Shown: positions 31,608 through 41,000 of the stretch, piece after piece
Position numbering within the stretch: the stretch's first letter is position 1
How the letters are laid out: every line of letters starts with the position of its first letter
Assembly (NCBI GenBank): GCA_026388095.1
Contig: JAPLKL010000077.1
Coordinates: 1 to 47,231, forward strand
Direction of reading: 5' to 3'
From: Elusimicrobiota bacterium
GTDB taxonomy: Bacteria > Elusimicrobiota > Elusimicrobia > UBA1565 > UBA9628
DNA length: 47,231 bases
Made by a program: the position numbers and the translations under genes
Notes under the pieces: generated by a model
The model's database searches: none
What the model was told of the DNA's origin: nothing
Seen by the model: only the letters and a program-made list of their open reading frames with translations

Positions 31608-32921
31608 ATGTATACGTATCCTGTCCGCCCGACTGGAACCGCCCAGGACCTCATGAGCATCGTGGCTCAGGCCGGCGAGCGGGCCTTGGCGCGGGCAGGG
31701 ACGGTCCTGCCGCGCAAGACCCCGCTGGCGCGTTCGCTGCTTGAGCCCCCGTGCAACTTGGCCGGGAGCCTGTTGCGGACGCTCTTCGACCTGCTGCCCG
31801 CGGACCTCGTCCTATCCATCCACGACGCGATCCACCGCCGGCTGGCCGGAGGCCGGTGCTACCCGTTCGACGCGGACGCCCCGGCCCTGGCCCGAGCCGC
31901 GGCCGAGGCGAGGACGCTGGAGGCCGAGACCGGCAAGGCGCCGGCTCTGTTGGCTTTCATCTCCCATCCTCCGGTCCTCGGTGACCTGGGGCACCTCAAC
32001 TTCGAACTGATGCGCCACGCGTTCCTGGCCTTGCGCGCGGTGCGCCGACGGCCCTGCCGGCCCCGGCTGGTGGTGGCCGTGGACCCTTTCGCCTTGGATA
32101 CGGCCGGCCTGGCCGCCGAGGGCTTTTATGCCGGCGTCATGGGTCTCTATCACTTGGGATTGGACCGCCTGGCCTTCACGCGCGGGCGCTTGAGCTCGCT
32201 CATCTTGGGCGAGGCCGCTTGGCCGCGGCTGGCCTGGCGGCTCGACCGGCGCCTGCGCGAGGGAGGGGAAGTGGTGATGTCCTTGTCCGGAGGAGCTCCA
32301 GCGACCGCGCGCATGCTCTACACGGCGCGGGAGTGGATCGCGGCCCAGCGTCGGGCCAGCCCTCTGCGCGGCCGGCCGGCCGAGGTCCTGCGCCGGCTCC
32401 GGACGGACCAGGGCTTCCGGCGCTTCGAGGCCGAGGGGCCGCTGGGGCCGGGCTTGCGGCGTAGCGCCTGGCGCATGCTGGAGGGCTGGATCGTGTCCGC
32501 CGCGGCCGGGCATCCCTGGGCCGGCTCCGCCCTGAGCCAGTCTTCAGCGGAGACCGGGCGCCTGGAGCCGGAGGCGCGGGAGGCGTTGGCGGCGGGCTTG
32601 TCGGCCCTGGGGTCGACGCAAGAGCAGCAGACCGCGGCGTGGGCGGCCCTGGAAGAGGAGTGGCCCCGCGAGACTCCCTGGCGGCGGCGGCTTTTCCGGC
32701 ACCTGGCCGGCCGGGTCCTGGCGCGCGGGCGGCCGTTGCTCTTCCTCCCGGTGGCGCACCGATGGGGGCCGCGGCCGGGCATCGTCGTCGGAGAAGCTTG
32801 GTCATGGCAAGCCGGCGCAGCCGGCCGCATCAGCGGGCGCGTCTTGGGAGCCGCGCCGCGGCAGTGGCAGGGCACCGCCGACGAGTTCGCCCTGGAGTTC
32901 GGGAAGGCGAACTATGCCTGA
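31608..32921 (+). CDS. Unrecognised cytosolic protein, 437 aa
   Basis: No family is recognised. The protein is Arg/Ala-rich and mostly helical, without a signal peptide. Distinct segments are ALLAFISHPPVLGDLGHLNFELMRHAFLALRAV, LVVAVDPFALDTAGLAAEGFYAGVMGLYHLGLDRLAF and LLFLPVAHRWGPRPGIVVGEAWSWQ near the C-terminus. The HPP...GHLNFE and GGEVVMSLSGGAPATARMLY stretches look like nucleotide- or acyl-binding loops of an acyltransferase-like fold, but that is weak. A second ATG at 31653 could be the start. TAGAAT at 31570-31575 is a candidate -10. It is divergent from the nine-gene operon and may share its promoter region. Confidence 0.7.
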   Translation: MYTYPVRPTGTAQDLMSIVAQAGERALARAGTVLPRKTPLARSLLEPPCNLAGSLLRTLFDLLPADLVLSIHDAIHRRLAGGRCYPFDADAPALARAAAEARTLEAETGKAPALLAFISHPPVLGDLGHLNFELMRHAFLALRAVRRRPCRPRLVVAVDPFALDTAGLAAEGFYAGVMGLYHLGLDRLAFTRGRLSSLILGEAAWPRLAWRLDRRLREGGEVVMSLSGGAPATARMLYTAREWIAAQRRASPLRGRPAEVLRRLRTDQGFRRFEAEGPLGPGLRRSAWRMLEGWIVSAAAGHPWAGSALSQSSAETGRLEPEAREALAAGLSALGSTQEQQTAAWAALEEEWPRETPWRRRLFRHLAGRVLARGRPLLFLPVAHRWGPRPGIVVGEAWSWQAGAAGRISGRVLGAAPRQWQGTADEFALEFGKANYA

Positions 32922-32929
32922 AAATATCC

Positions 32930-32935
32930 TAACAT
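32930..32935 (+). promoter_or_regulatory. -10-like TAACAT next to start codon
   Basis: TAACAT lies seven bases before ATG 32943, with no ribosome site between them. The same hexamer at the same distance precedes glgC. It would give a leaderless transcript for the following gene. Confidence 0.4.
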
Positions 32936-32942
32936 CTTCTCA

Positions 32943-33842
32943 ATGAGCGACACGGTCTACAAGGCGGTCGCGCAGCTCAAGGGCTTCTCGGTCAAGAACT
33001 GCGTCGCCGTGCCCGAGCCGTCCAAGGTCCTCATGTGTCCGCCGGACCACTACGAGGCCCGCGACGAGCGCAACCCGTTCTCCCCCGGGCATTCGGGCCG
33101 CATCAACCCGCATCTGGCGCGCAAGCAGTGGGTCGAGCTCCACGACGCTTTCATCGCGGCGGGCCTGGAGGTCGCCTTGGTCCAGGCCACGGCGGGCCTG
33201 GCCGACATGGTCTTCTGCGCCAACCAGACCTTCGCGGGGCTCACCGGGAAGATGGAACGGCTCTGCGTGCTGGGTTCCATGCGCTACCCATCCCGCCGCC
33301 GCGAGGTCGCGGCTTTCGAGGGCTGGTTCCGGGAGGCCGGCTACCGGGTGGCCGCGCTCAAGGACCAGGGCCTGACCTTCGAGGGCGCCGGAGACGCCCT
33401 TTGGCATCCGGGCCGGCGCCTGATCTGGGGGGGGTGCGGCTTCCGCTCCGACGCCGGGGCCTATGACGAGGTGGCGCGCCTGTTCGCGACGCCCGTGATC
33501 CTGCTCAAGCTCGTCAACGAGAGGTTCCCCCACCTCGATACCTGCTTCTGCCCCCTGACCCAGGAGGCCGTACTGATCTACCCCTCGGCCTTCGACGCGG
33601 CGAGCCTCGAGCTGATCTTCCGGCTTTTCCCGGTCATCGTCACGGCCTCGGAGCCGGAGGCCCTGCGGCAGCTGGCCTGCAACGCGGCCGTCATCGGAGG
33701 CAAGACCGCGCTCATGCAGAGGGGCGCGTCCAACGCGGCGCGCCACGTGGCGGCCATGGGCCTGGAGGTCGTGCCGGTGGACGTCTCCGAGTTCATCAAG
33801 GGCGGCGGCGGCGTGCACGCCCTCAAGATGTTCGTCTATTAG
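32943..33842 (+). CDS. Guanidino-group-modifying enzyme family (DDAH-like), catalytic Cys replaced
   Basis: The 299-residue protein has the pentein fold of dimethylarginine dimethylaminohydrolase and arginine-processing amidinotransferases. Family landmarks: LADMVFCANQTF (substrate Asp), GLTFEGAGDALWHPGRRLIWGGCGFRSD, FPHLDTCFCPL (catalytic His-x-Asp) and SEFIKGGGGVHALKMFVY. In relatives the last motif contains the nucleophile as GGG..HCL; here codon 293 is GCC (Ala). The protein may be catalytically dead, use another Cys, or bind a guanidino compound. It has no signal peptide and its start has a -10 box seven bases upstream. Confidence 0.85.
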   Translation: MSDTVYKAVAQLKGFSVKNCVAVPEPSKVLMCPPDHYEARDERNPFSPGHSGRINPHLARKQWVELHDAFIAAGLEVALVQATAGLADMVFCANQTFAGLTGKMERLCVLGSMRYPSRRREVAAFEGWFREAGYRVAALKDQGLTFEGAGDALWHPGRRLIWGGCGFRSDAGAYDEVARLFATPVILLKLVNERFPHLDTCFCPLTQEAVLIYPSAFDAASLELIFRLFPVIVTASEPEALRQLACNAAVIGGKTALMQRGASNAARHVAAMGLEVVPVDVSEFIKGGGGVHALKMFVY

Positions 33843-33935
33843 GGGGTCAGGTCTTGACATTTGACACTTCGGGTTCCGCCCCCTGGGAATCATGAGCTTC
33901 TTGACCTCCAATGTCCAATGTCAAGACCTGACCCC
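33843..33935. repeat. Perfect 19-bp inverted repeat (REP-like element)
   Basis: GGGGTCAGGTCTTGACATT at 33843-33861 is repeated exactly as its reverse complement at 33917-33935, with 55 bases between. It begins two bases after the preceding stop codon. I recall closely similar sequences scattered between genes of many unrelated genomes, so this is probably a small mobile REP-type element. The hairpin could also end transcription of the preceding gene. Confidence 0.8.
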
Positions 33936-33939
33936 ATCC

Positions 33940-33969
33940 TTGAATCCGGGCCGGGCGGGTTTCTATACT
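33940..33969 (+). promoter_or_regulatory. Promoter placing transcript start at the ATG
   Basis: TTGAAT (33940-33945), an 18-base spacer and TATACT (33964-33969) lie six bases before ATG 33976. Transcription would begin almost exactly at the start codon. The -35 abuts the inverted repeat, so the mobile element may have shaped this promoter. Confidence 0.6.
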
Positions 33970-33975
33970 AAACGC

Positions 33976-34461
33976 ATGAAACTCTTGAGGATTTTGTCGG
34001 GGCTGTTGATCCTGGCCTTGGCCGCCGCGGTCGCGACGCCGCTCGTGGGCGCGCAGGCGGAGGGCTCCTCGGAGTCCGCGGAGGCGGATCAGCCCAAGCC
34101 CAAGAAGAAGAAAGCCAAGCGCAAGAAGAAGGGCTACGATTACAGCAAGTCCAAGTACAAGGCCTATAAGGCGCTCACGGCCGAGGAGCACCACGCCTAC
34201 AAGTTCGACGAGCACGGCAACCCCATCGTTCCGGGACAGAAAAAGAAGAAGCCCGCCAAGAAGAAGGCGAAGGCCGCGCCTCCCGATGGAGAAGACGGCG
34301 AGCCCGCCGAGTCCGCCGAGCCGGAGGAGCAGCCCGCGGAGGAGAAGCCCGCGGAGGAAGAGGAGCCGGCCTCTTCAGAAGAGGAGCACGCTGCGGCCAA
34401 GCCCATGAAGAAGCCGGAGCTCCACAAGGACCAGGCGCCCCAAGCGGGGAGCGTCCACTAA
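33976..34461 (+). CDS. Exported Lys-rich/Glu-rich low-complexity protein
   Basis: The 161-residue product has a signal peptide (about 1-26, ending GAQA). A basic block (KPKKKKAKRKKKGYDYSKSKYKAYKAL), a short conserved-looking core (TAEEHHAYKFDEHGNPIVPGQ) and a second Lys block follow. It ends in a Glu/Pro/Ala tail. It is disordered by composition. The alternation of strongly basic and strongly acidic blocks suggests binding to wall polymers or nucleic acid outside the cytoplasm, but no family is recognised. I use ATG 33976 because the promoter lies immediately upstream; a longer frame from 33892 would cross the inverted repeat. Confidence 0.7.
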   Translation: MKLLRILSGLLILALAAAVATPLVGAQAEGSSESAEADQPKPKKKKAKRKKKGYDYSKSKYKAYKALTAEEHHAYKFDEHGNPIVPGQKKKKPAKKKAKAAPPDGEDGEPAESAEPEEQPAEEKPAEEEEPASSEEEHAAAKPMKKPELHKDQAPQAGSVH

Positions 34462-34464
34462 CAC

Positions 34465-34489
34465 CGTCTTCAGGCGGCTGCCTCAGACG
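34465..34489. terminator. Possible bidirectional hairpin between convergent genes
   Basis: CGTCT-TC-AGGC (34465-34475) can pair with GCCT-C-AGACG (34480-34489) around GGCT. It sits in the 21-base gap between two convergent genes and includes the stop of the POT gene. There is no T-run, so termination is only suggested by position. Confidence 0.3.
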
Positions 34490-35925
34490 TCGACGGCCTC
34501 TTCGTGCCCGTGGCCGATGGCCTTCTTCAAGGGCTTGAGCAGGGCGAACATGCACAGCCCGGCCCCGCAGGCCAAGGACATCAGCATCAGGAAGAAGCTC
34601 TCGTGGGACATCTTCAGCCAGTAGGTCCCGATGTAGCCGCAGAGGTAGTTGCCGAAGAAGCTGGACATGAACCACATGCCCATCAGCATGGAGACCATGC
34701 GCGGCGGCGCCAGCTTGGTCACCAAGGAGAGCCCTACCGGCGAGAGGTAGAGTTCGCCCAGCGTGAAGATGGCGGTGCAGATCGTGATGGGCAAGAGGGA
34801 CGCCTGGCCTCCCGCATCGACCACGCGCGTCGCCGGCAAGAGCACCACGAACGAGACCCCCAGCAGGATGCAGCCGATGGCCATCTTGGCCAGGCTGGAG
34901 GGCTCGGTCTTGCGCTTTTCCTGCCAGCGCCAGAACGCCAGGACGACGGGGGTGAACACCACGATCATGATCGCGTTGAAGGACTGGTACCAGGTGGCCG
35001 GCATCTCCCAATTGACCATGGCCAAGGGCAGCCAGCGGCAGCCCTCCAGCCAGGCGAAGATGTGCCTGTTGCAGTTGGCGTCCACCCAGAGGGCGATGGT
35101 GTTGCCCTGCTGCTCGTAGACGCTCCAGAACGGGATGTTGAGCAGGCACAGGACGATGAGAGCGTAGATCTTCTTCATGTCCTCCGGGGTCAGCGGCGTG
35201 ACCGCCTTGGGCGTGGCCGAGGCCGCCTGCTTCATGACGTTGTCCGGCGCCAGGTGCCGCTGGCCCCACAGGTAGACGATCAGCCCGAGGATCATCCCCA
35301 CGCCGGCCGAGCAGAAGCCCCACCTGCCGTAAGGCGCGTAGTTCTCGCCCAGGGTCCCGGCGATGAGCGGGGAGAGGGTCGCTCCCACGTTGATGCCCAC
35401 GTAGAAGATGCTGAAGGCCCGGTCGCGGCGGTGGTCCCCGGCCGGGTAGAGGTTGCCCACCTGCGTGGAGATGTTGGGCTTGAAGAAGCCGTTGCCCACG
35501 ATCATCAGCAGCAGCGCCGGAAAGAAGAGGCTCTGCTTCATGAGCATGAACTCGGCGATGGCCATGAGCACGCCGCCCACGACCACGGCCCGGCGCTGGC
35601 CCAGCCAGCGGTCCGAGATGGTGCCTCCGATGATGGGGGCCAGGTACACGAAGCCGGTGTAGAAGCCGTAGATCTGGGAGGAGAGGGCCTGGGTGGTCAG
35701 CGGGCCGAAGATCGACTCCAGGGTCCGCTTGACGAACTCGTAGCCGAACACGTGCCCCGAGTTCTCGGGCAGGAAGAGGGACTTGGTCATGTAGTAGACC
35801 AGGAGCGCGCGCATCCCGTAGTAGGAGAAGCGCTCCCACATCTCGGTGGTGAAAAGGATGTAGAGCCCGGTGGGGTGCTTGTCCGGCGCCACGAGCTCGG
35901 CGGGGGTCTTCGCGGTCTGGTCCAT
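34483..35925 (-). CDS. POT-family proton-coupled di/tripeptide transporter
   Basis: This inner-membrane MFS-type importer of di- and tripeptides is 480 residues long with about 12-14 hydrophobic helices. The proton-coupling ExxER motif is visible in TTEMWERFSYYGMRALLVYYM, and the PTR2 signature regions are YGFYTGFVYLAPIIGGTISDRWLGQRRAVVVGG and FSIFYVGINVGATLSPLIAGTLGE. An extra loop contains NCNRH. AAGGA precedes ATG 35925. It stands alone on the minus strand. Together with the OPT transporter it points to peptide use. Confidence 0.95.
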   Translation of the reverse strand: MDQTAKTPAELVAPDKHPTGLYILFTTEMWERFSYYGMRALLVYYMTKSLFLPENSGHVFGYEFVKRTLESIFGPLTTQALSSQIYGFYTGFVYLAPIIGGTISDRWLGQRRAVVVGGVLMAIAEFMLMKQSLFFPALLLMIVGNGFFKPNISTQVGNLYPAGDHRRDRAFSIFYVGINVGATLSPLIAGTLGENYAPYGRWGFCSAGVGMILGLIVYLWGQRHLAPDNVMKQAASATPKAVTPLTPEDMKKIYALIVLCLLNIPFWSVYEQQGNTIALWVDANCNRHIFAWLEGCRWLPLAMVNWEMPATWYQSFNAIMIVVFTPVVLAFWRWQEKRKTEPSSLAKMAIGCILLGVSFVVLLPATRVVDAGGQASLLPITICTAIFTLGELYLSPVGLSLVTKLAPPRMVSMLMGMWFMSSFFGNYLCGYIGTYWLKMSHESFFLMLMSLACGAGLCMFALLKPLKKAIGHGHEEAVDV

Positions 35926-35989
35926 GGGGAGTTTTTCCTTTGAGCGAGGTTGTGGCGTATCGTAACACAGCTATACGGTTCAAAGCAAG

Positions 35990-36200
35990 GAATAATCTGT
36001 CCGCCCTGGCCGACTTTTGGCGCTGCCTTGAGCGAGGTTCCGGCGCGCAGCGCCGGAACCCGCCCCGACACGAATGTGTCGGGGCCATACTGTGTCCGGA
36101 CATAGTTCCCAGGAAGGATTTGTTCCGCGCTTCGTGCGCGGGATTCCGACGGGCTGCGCCCGTCGGAATGGCAGGACGGCATATTTCCGTTTCATTGTAG
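35990..36200. repeat. Hairpin island, copy D
   Basis: This fills most of the 314-base gap between the POT and GT-C/TPR genes. Stems: 36036-36046/36050-36060 (11 bp, perfect); 36062-36071/36076-36085 (10 bp, perfect, loop GAAT); 36089-36106 (ACTGTGTCC/GGACATAGT, one mismatch), which matches the core of the 28-bp palindrome in the MITE-like copy C; 36125-36130/36136-36141; and 36143-36153/36159-36169 (11 bp, perfect). No terminal repeats like those of copy C are seen. It encodes no plausible protein. Confidence 0.7.
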
Positions 36201-36239
36201 TATGATAACCCCCGCTTGCGTCAGGGTGGATTCTCGCTC

Positions 36240-38024
36240 ATGTCATGGAAAGCGCCGGGCCCTGCCGTCGTCGGGTTCAGCGCCCTGTTGCTCGGCTTCC
36301 TGACCTTGGCCGCGTACGTCCCGGCGCTGCGCGGCGGGTTCGTCTGGGACGACGATCTCTACGCCGGCAACCCCCTTCTGACGCGCTCCGGCGCGTTGTC
36401 CAAGATCTGGACCCTTCAGCCCGCGCCCGAGTTGTATTACCGGGAATATCCCATGGTCTACACCAGTTTCTGGCTGGAGCGGCGGCTTTGGGATCCGCGG
36501 CCGCTGGGCTACCACGTAGACAACGTCATCCTCCACATCATCAACGCGCTCTTGGTCTGGCTGCTGCTCAGGCGCTTGGGGCTGCGCTGGGCCTGGCTGG
36601 CGGGGGCCGTGTTCGCATTGCACCCCGTCCAAGTCGAGTCGGTGGCCTGGATCGCGGAACGCAAGAACGTGCTCTCGGGGCTCTTCTTCTTGTCGGCCTT
36701 CGGCGCCTACCTCCGCTATGAGGACGGCGAAGGCCGGCGGTGGTACTGGGGCGCTCTGGGCCTGTTCGCCCTGGCGCTGCTCAGCAAGACGGTCGTGGCC
36801 ACGCTGCCGGTCGCCCTATTGCTGGTGCGCTGGCAGCGCGGGCTGAAGACCGGCTGGCCGCAGGTGCGCGGCCTGCTCCCCTTCTTCGCGCTCGCTCTGG
36901 GGTGGGGTCTTTTCACGGTCTGGGTGGAGGCGCATAACCTCGGCCCGGACGCTCTTCGGGCCAGGCTCTGCGTCTCCTTCGCGCAGCGTCTTTTGATGGC
37001 GGGGCACGCCTTCTGGTTCTATCCCATGAAGCTCGCCTGGCCTGCCCAGCTCTCCTTCAGCTACCAGCGCTGGCCGCTGGACGTCCATGATCGGGTCCAA
37101 TGGCTTTGGCCCGCAACGGCTCTGGCCGGTTGCGCGGGGCTAGCTCTGGCCCGGGAGCGTCTGGGACGCGGCTTCGCCGCGGCGCTGGGGTTCTACGCCG
37201 TGACCATCGCGCCCATGCTGGGCTTCATCAGCCTCTACACCTTCCGCTTCGCTCCGGCCGCCGACCATTACCAGTACCTGGCCTGCATCGGCCTGATCGC
37301 GGCGGCGGTGGGCGCGGCGGCGAGATTCTTCTCGCGCCGCTGGCTGGCGGCGGCCTTGTCCGCGGCCGTGCTCTGCGGGCTGGGCGCCGCGACCTGGCGG
37401 CAGGGGCGGCTCTACCGGGACTCCGGCACGCTCTGGCGGGACGTCCTGGCGAAGAATCCCGCCTCCTTCCTCGCGCACAACAACCTCGGGTTCTGCCTGG
37501 CCGGGCAGGGCCGGCTGGACGAGGCGATACGGCACTACGAGCTGGCGCTGAAGTCGGAGCCGGACTTCGCTCCGGCCCATGACAACCTGGGGGTCGCCTT
37601 GGCCGGGAAAGGCAGGCTGGAGGAAGCCATGCGGCACTACGAGCTGGCGCTCCAGGCTCAGCCGGGCTTCGCTTCGGCCCACAGCAATCTGGGCGCCGCT
37701 TTGGCCGGGCTAGGCCGGACCGGCGAGGCGATTGCGCACTACGAGCTGGCGCTCCAGGCGCGGCCGGACAACGCCGGCGCGCACAACAACCTGGGGCTGG
37801 CCTTGGCCAAGCAGGGAAGGATCGGCGAGGCGATGCGGCATTACGAGCTGGCCCTCCAGGCCCAGCCCGACATGGCCGAGGCCCACAGCAACCTCGCCGG
37901 GGCTTTGGCCGCGCAAGGCCGGCGGGAGGAAGCGGCCGGGCACTACGAGGCGGCGCTGCGGGCGCGGCCGGACTTCGCCGAGGCCCGCCGCAACCTCGCG
38001 GCCCTCCTCAAGGCCGCACCTTGA
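36240..38024 (+). CDS. TMTC-like GT-C membrane protein with C-terminal TPRs
   Basis: The N-terminal 390 residues have about ten hydrophobic helices and the GT-C acidic loop GGFVWDDDLYAGNPLL (Asp37-Asp39), followed by YHVDNVILHIINALLVWLLLRRLG and AGAVFALHPVQVESVAWIAERKNVLSGLFF, as in TMTC-type O-mannosyltransferases and many bacterial relatives. Residues from about 407 to the end form five to six TPRs of 34 residues, so similar at DNA level that a 102-nt unit is apparent (ALAGKGRLEEAMRHYELALQAQP repeated with small changes). TPRs would select the protein acceptor in the periplasm. ATG 36240 has AGGGTGGA upstream. The 3' end overlaps the converging macroglobulin gene by 17 bases. Confidence 0.85.
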   Translation: MSWKAPGPAVVGFSALLLGFLTLAAYVPALRGGFVWDDDLYAGNPLLTRSGALSKIWTLQPAPELYYREYPMVYTSFWLERRLWDPRPLGYHVDNVILHIINALLVWLLLRRLGLRWAWLAGAVFALHPVQVESVAWIAERKNVLSGLFFLSAFGAYLRYEDGEGRRWYWGALGLFALALLSKTVVATLPVALLLVRWQRGLKTGWPQVRGLLPFFALALGWGLFTVWVEAHNLGPDALRARLCVSFAQRLLMAGHAFWFYPMKLAWPAQLSFSYQRWPLDVHDRVQWLWPATALAGCAGLALARERLGRGFAAALGFYAVTIAPMLGFISLYTFRFAPAADHYQYLACIGLIAAAVGAAARFFSRRWLAAALSAAVLCGLGAATWRQGRLYRDSGTLWRDVLAKNPASFLAHNNLGFCLAGQGRLDEAIRHYELALKSEPDFAPAHDNLGVALAGKGRLEEAMRHYELALQAQPGFASAHSNLGAALAGLGRTGEAIAHYELALQARPDNAGAHNNLGLALAKQGRIGEAMRHYELALQAQPDMAEAHSNLAGALAAQGRREEAAGHYEAALRARPDFAEARRNLAALLKAAP

Positions 38025-41000
38025 TCGCGAAGCTGTCGGAGTGCGCGGACATCTCGGGCGCGTACATGGACTGCAGCACCGCAGCGCCCAGCCGGTAGGA
38101 GCCGGGGGTGGTGGGACGCAGACGGTAGCGCAGGACGTACTCGCCGTGCGGGACCCAGTCCATGAAGAAGTTGGTCAGCGAGTCCCGCGGTTCCTCGTAG
38201 CGCGAGAGCTGGTCCCACTTCCAGCCGCTGCGCAGCTCCTCGGCCTCGAAGCCCGCGGGCTTGGGGTCCTGGAGGTGCACGTACTCGAACTGGCTGCGGG
38301 TGTTCACCTTGAGCTGGACCTCGACTTGGTCCCCCACCGCGACCGTGTCTCCGGCGGCGAGCGGCTTGAGCTGGTAGGTCTCGCCCTCCTTGTAGCGCAG
38401 GAAGAAGCGCCGGGTCAACTCCAGCATGCCGGAGCCGGAGGCCGCGGCGGGCCGGTCCGTGGTGTAGATCCAGGTCAAGGACGCGAAGGCCAGGCCCGGC
38501 CCCTCCTTCTCGATGCGGACCGTGCCGTGCCGGGACGTGATGTCCGAGCCCAGACGCAGCCAGCGCAATGGCTTGGCCAGCCAGTCGAAAGGCTCCACCT
38601 GGGCGGTCTCCACATCAGGACCCCACTTCACGACGAAGCTGTCGCCCCGGTCCAGCGAGCCGCGGGACTTCATGACGTCGAGCAGTGAGTAGATGGCGGC
38701 GGCCGAGGCCTTGGTGGACTTCCACTCGTTGCCTTTGCGGTTGAAGAGCAGCCACTGCACCAGGCCGGGGATGCGCGGGTCCTTGGGCTTGAGGGCCAGG
38801 AGGGTGCGCAGGATGAAGGCGTGGGTCTCCACCGTGTCGTTGTACCAGAGCCAGGAGAGCTTCTCCGGGGTCCAGTAAACGCCCGCGATGGGGTCTTCGC
38901 GCGCCCCGTCCATGGCCCGGGCCAGGTACAGGTCGCCTTTGGCCTTGTCGCCCAAGCGCCAGTAGACGTAGGCGGACAGGGCCTTGCCCATGTGGGTCAT
39001 GGCGTCGACGTGCTTGTCCGCGTAGTCGGCCCAGACCTTGGCGAACTTGTAGCCCAGGGCCGCCTGGGGCAAGGACCTCGGATAAGAGGTCACCACGTAG
39101 GCGGCGTAGAGTATGAGGGAGACCTCTCCCGGCTCGGGCTTGAGGTGCTTGGGCACCTCGTTGTTGACGAAGCCCAAGGCCCGGGCCGCCGCGTCCATGG
39201 GGACCTCGACGCCGTAGCGCTGCGCCTCGGCGAAGCCCGAGAGCACGAAGAGCGTGATGTAGGGGTCGGAGCGTCCGCCCGGGAACCACGGGTAGCCGCC
39301 GTCGGAGTTCTGGTAGCTCCTGAGCTTGGAGCTCGCGTCGCCCAGCTCCGCGGCCACCAGCGCGGGGTCGAACATGTCGATCAACGGCCAGTAGCTCTTG
39401 ACGCCCTGGGAGAGCTCTTCCCACGGCGTCTCCATCAAGGTCATCAGGCGCCGGGGGTCGCTGCGGTCCCAGGCCGGGGTGAGCGTGCCGCGCTTGGGTA
39501 TCTTCTTGACCGCCGCGGCCAGCTTGGGGTTCTTCTTGTAGAAGGCGTTGGTGATGGCCAAGGGAGTGTAGCGGTCGATGAGCTGCTCGCTGCACTCGTA
39601 TGGGTAGTGCACCAGGAAGGGCAGGCTGTTGAGGATGGAGAGGGCGAGCTGGGGGTCGATCTGCACGGTCATGGATTCGTTGACCCGCGTGTCGTCCTGG
39701 TCCTCGAAATGCGGGGCTTTGAGGGCTTTCTTGATCGTGCCGTCGAGGCTGACCAGCGCGGTCTCGATGAGGCGCTGCCGCGAAGGCAATATGGGCAGGT
39801 CGCGTTCCTCGGCGTCAGCCTTGTCGCCCGAGCGCGCCACGGCCCGGATCTTGAAAGAGGTCTGCCCGCGCGGAGCCTTGACGGTCCAGGTCAAGGGCGT
39901 CAGGCCGTGGGGCTTGACCGTGAAGGGCTTGACCAAGTCCGCCAGGCCCAGCTTCTCGGCCGAGGGATCGCCCTCTTCCGTCACGGAGAGCGTGACCTCT
40001 CCGGCGAGCTCGGCTTCGGTCTCGTTGTGCACCACGGCCTTGATCTCGCCCTGGTCGCCCTCGCGGTAGAAGCGCGGCATGTCCACGCGCACCATCAGGT
40101 CCTTGCGCGTCACCGCCTCGGCGCCGAACGCGCCGCGCTTGACGTCCTTGGTGATGGCCGAGGCCTGGATCTTCCAGCTGGTGAGCTGCTCCGGGGCCTT
40201 GAATGAGAACTTGCCCCGGCCGGCCGTGATCTTGAGCTGCGGCTCGAAAAAGGCGGTCTCGGAGAAGTCCGAGCGCACCGCCACGGGCGCAGGCGCGGGC
40301 TGCGCGGCGTCCTTCTTGCCGGCCACCTCGTTGCGGGCCAGGCTCTTGGCTTCCTGGGCCATGGGCGCGGCCGCGGCCGCGGGCGCGGGCATGGCCCTGT
40401 CCATGGCGGCTCCGGCGGCTCCTGCCGCCATGCCCTCATCCTCGCTGAGCATCATCCCCTTGCTCTGGGCTCTGAAGCGATGGCCGTAGACCCGGGTGCG
40501 GTTGAGGCGCAGTTCGGGCGGCTCCGGCTCGTTGATCGCCGAGTAGTAGAGGTTGAGCATCTTCTTGATCCAGCCCTCCTCGACGGGGATCTGGTTGACG
40601 CTGGGCGCGAAGAGCGAGCCCTGGCCGGCCTGCGGGCCGCCGCGCGCGCCGTAGAGAGAGGATAGCCAGGGGCTGGCGGCCGCGGCGTAGTATTCGAGCG
40701 AGCGGTCGAACACCCGCACCACGGCCTCGCCGCTCACCGGCTTATGGTCGCGGTCGGTCACGGAGAGGGCCCAGCGCGCCTTCTGGCCGGGCTTGAGCAC
40801 CTTGTCGTAGTCGAGCTTGAGCGAGAGCTCGCGGTCCTTCCAGGGCACGGCCGCGGCCGCCCCGCCCGAGCGGATCCTGAAGTCGCGCGCGCCGAACCAG
40901 CGCACGGAGAACCCGCCCTTGTGGTCCCCGGTCAGCGGTATGCTCACCAGCCGCACCCCGCCTTGCAGGGCCCGGCGCTCCAGGAGGTGCTGCCCGCCCC

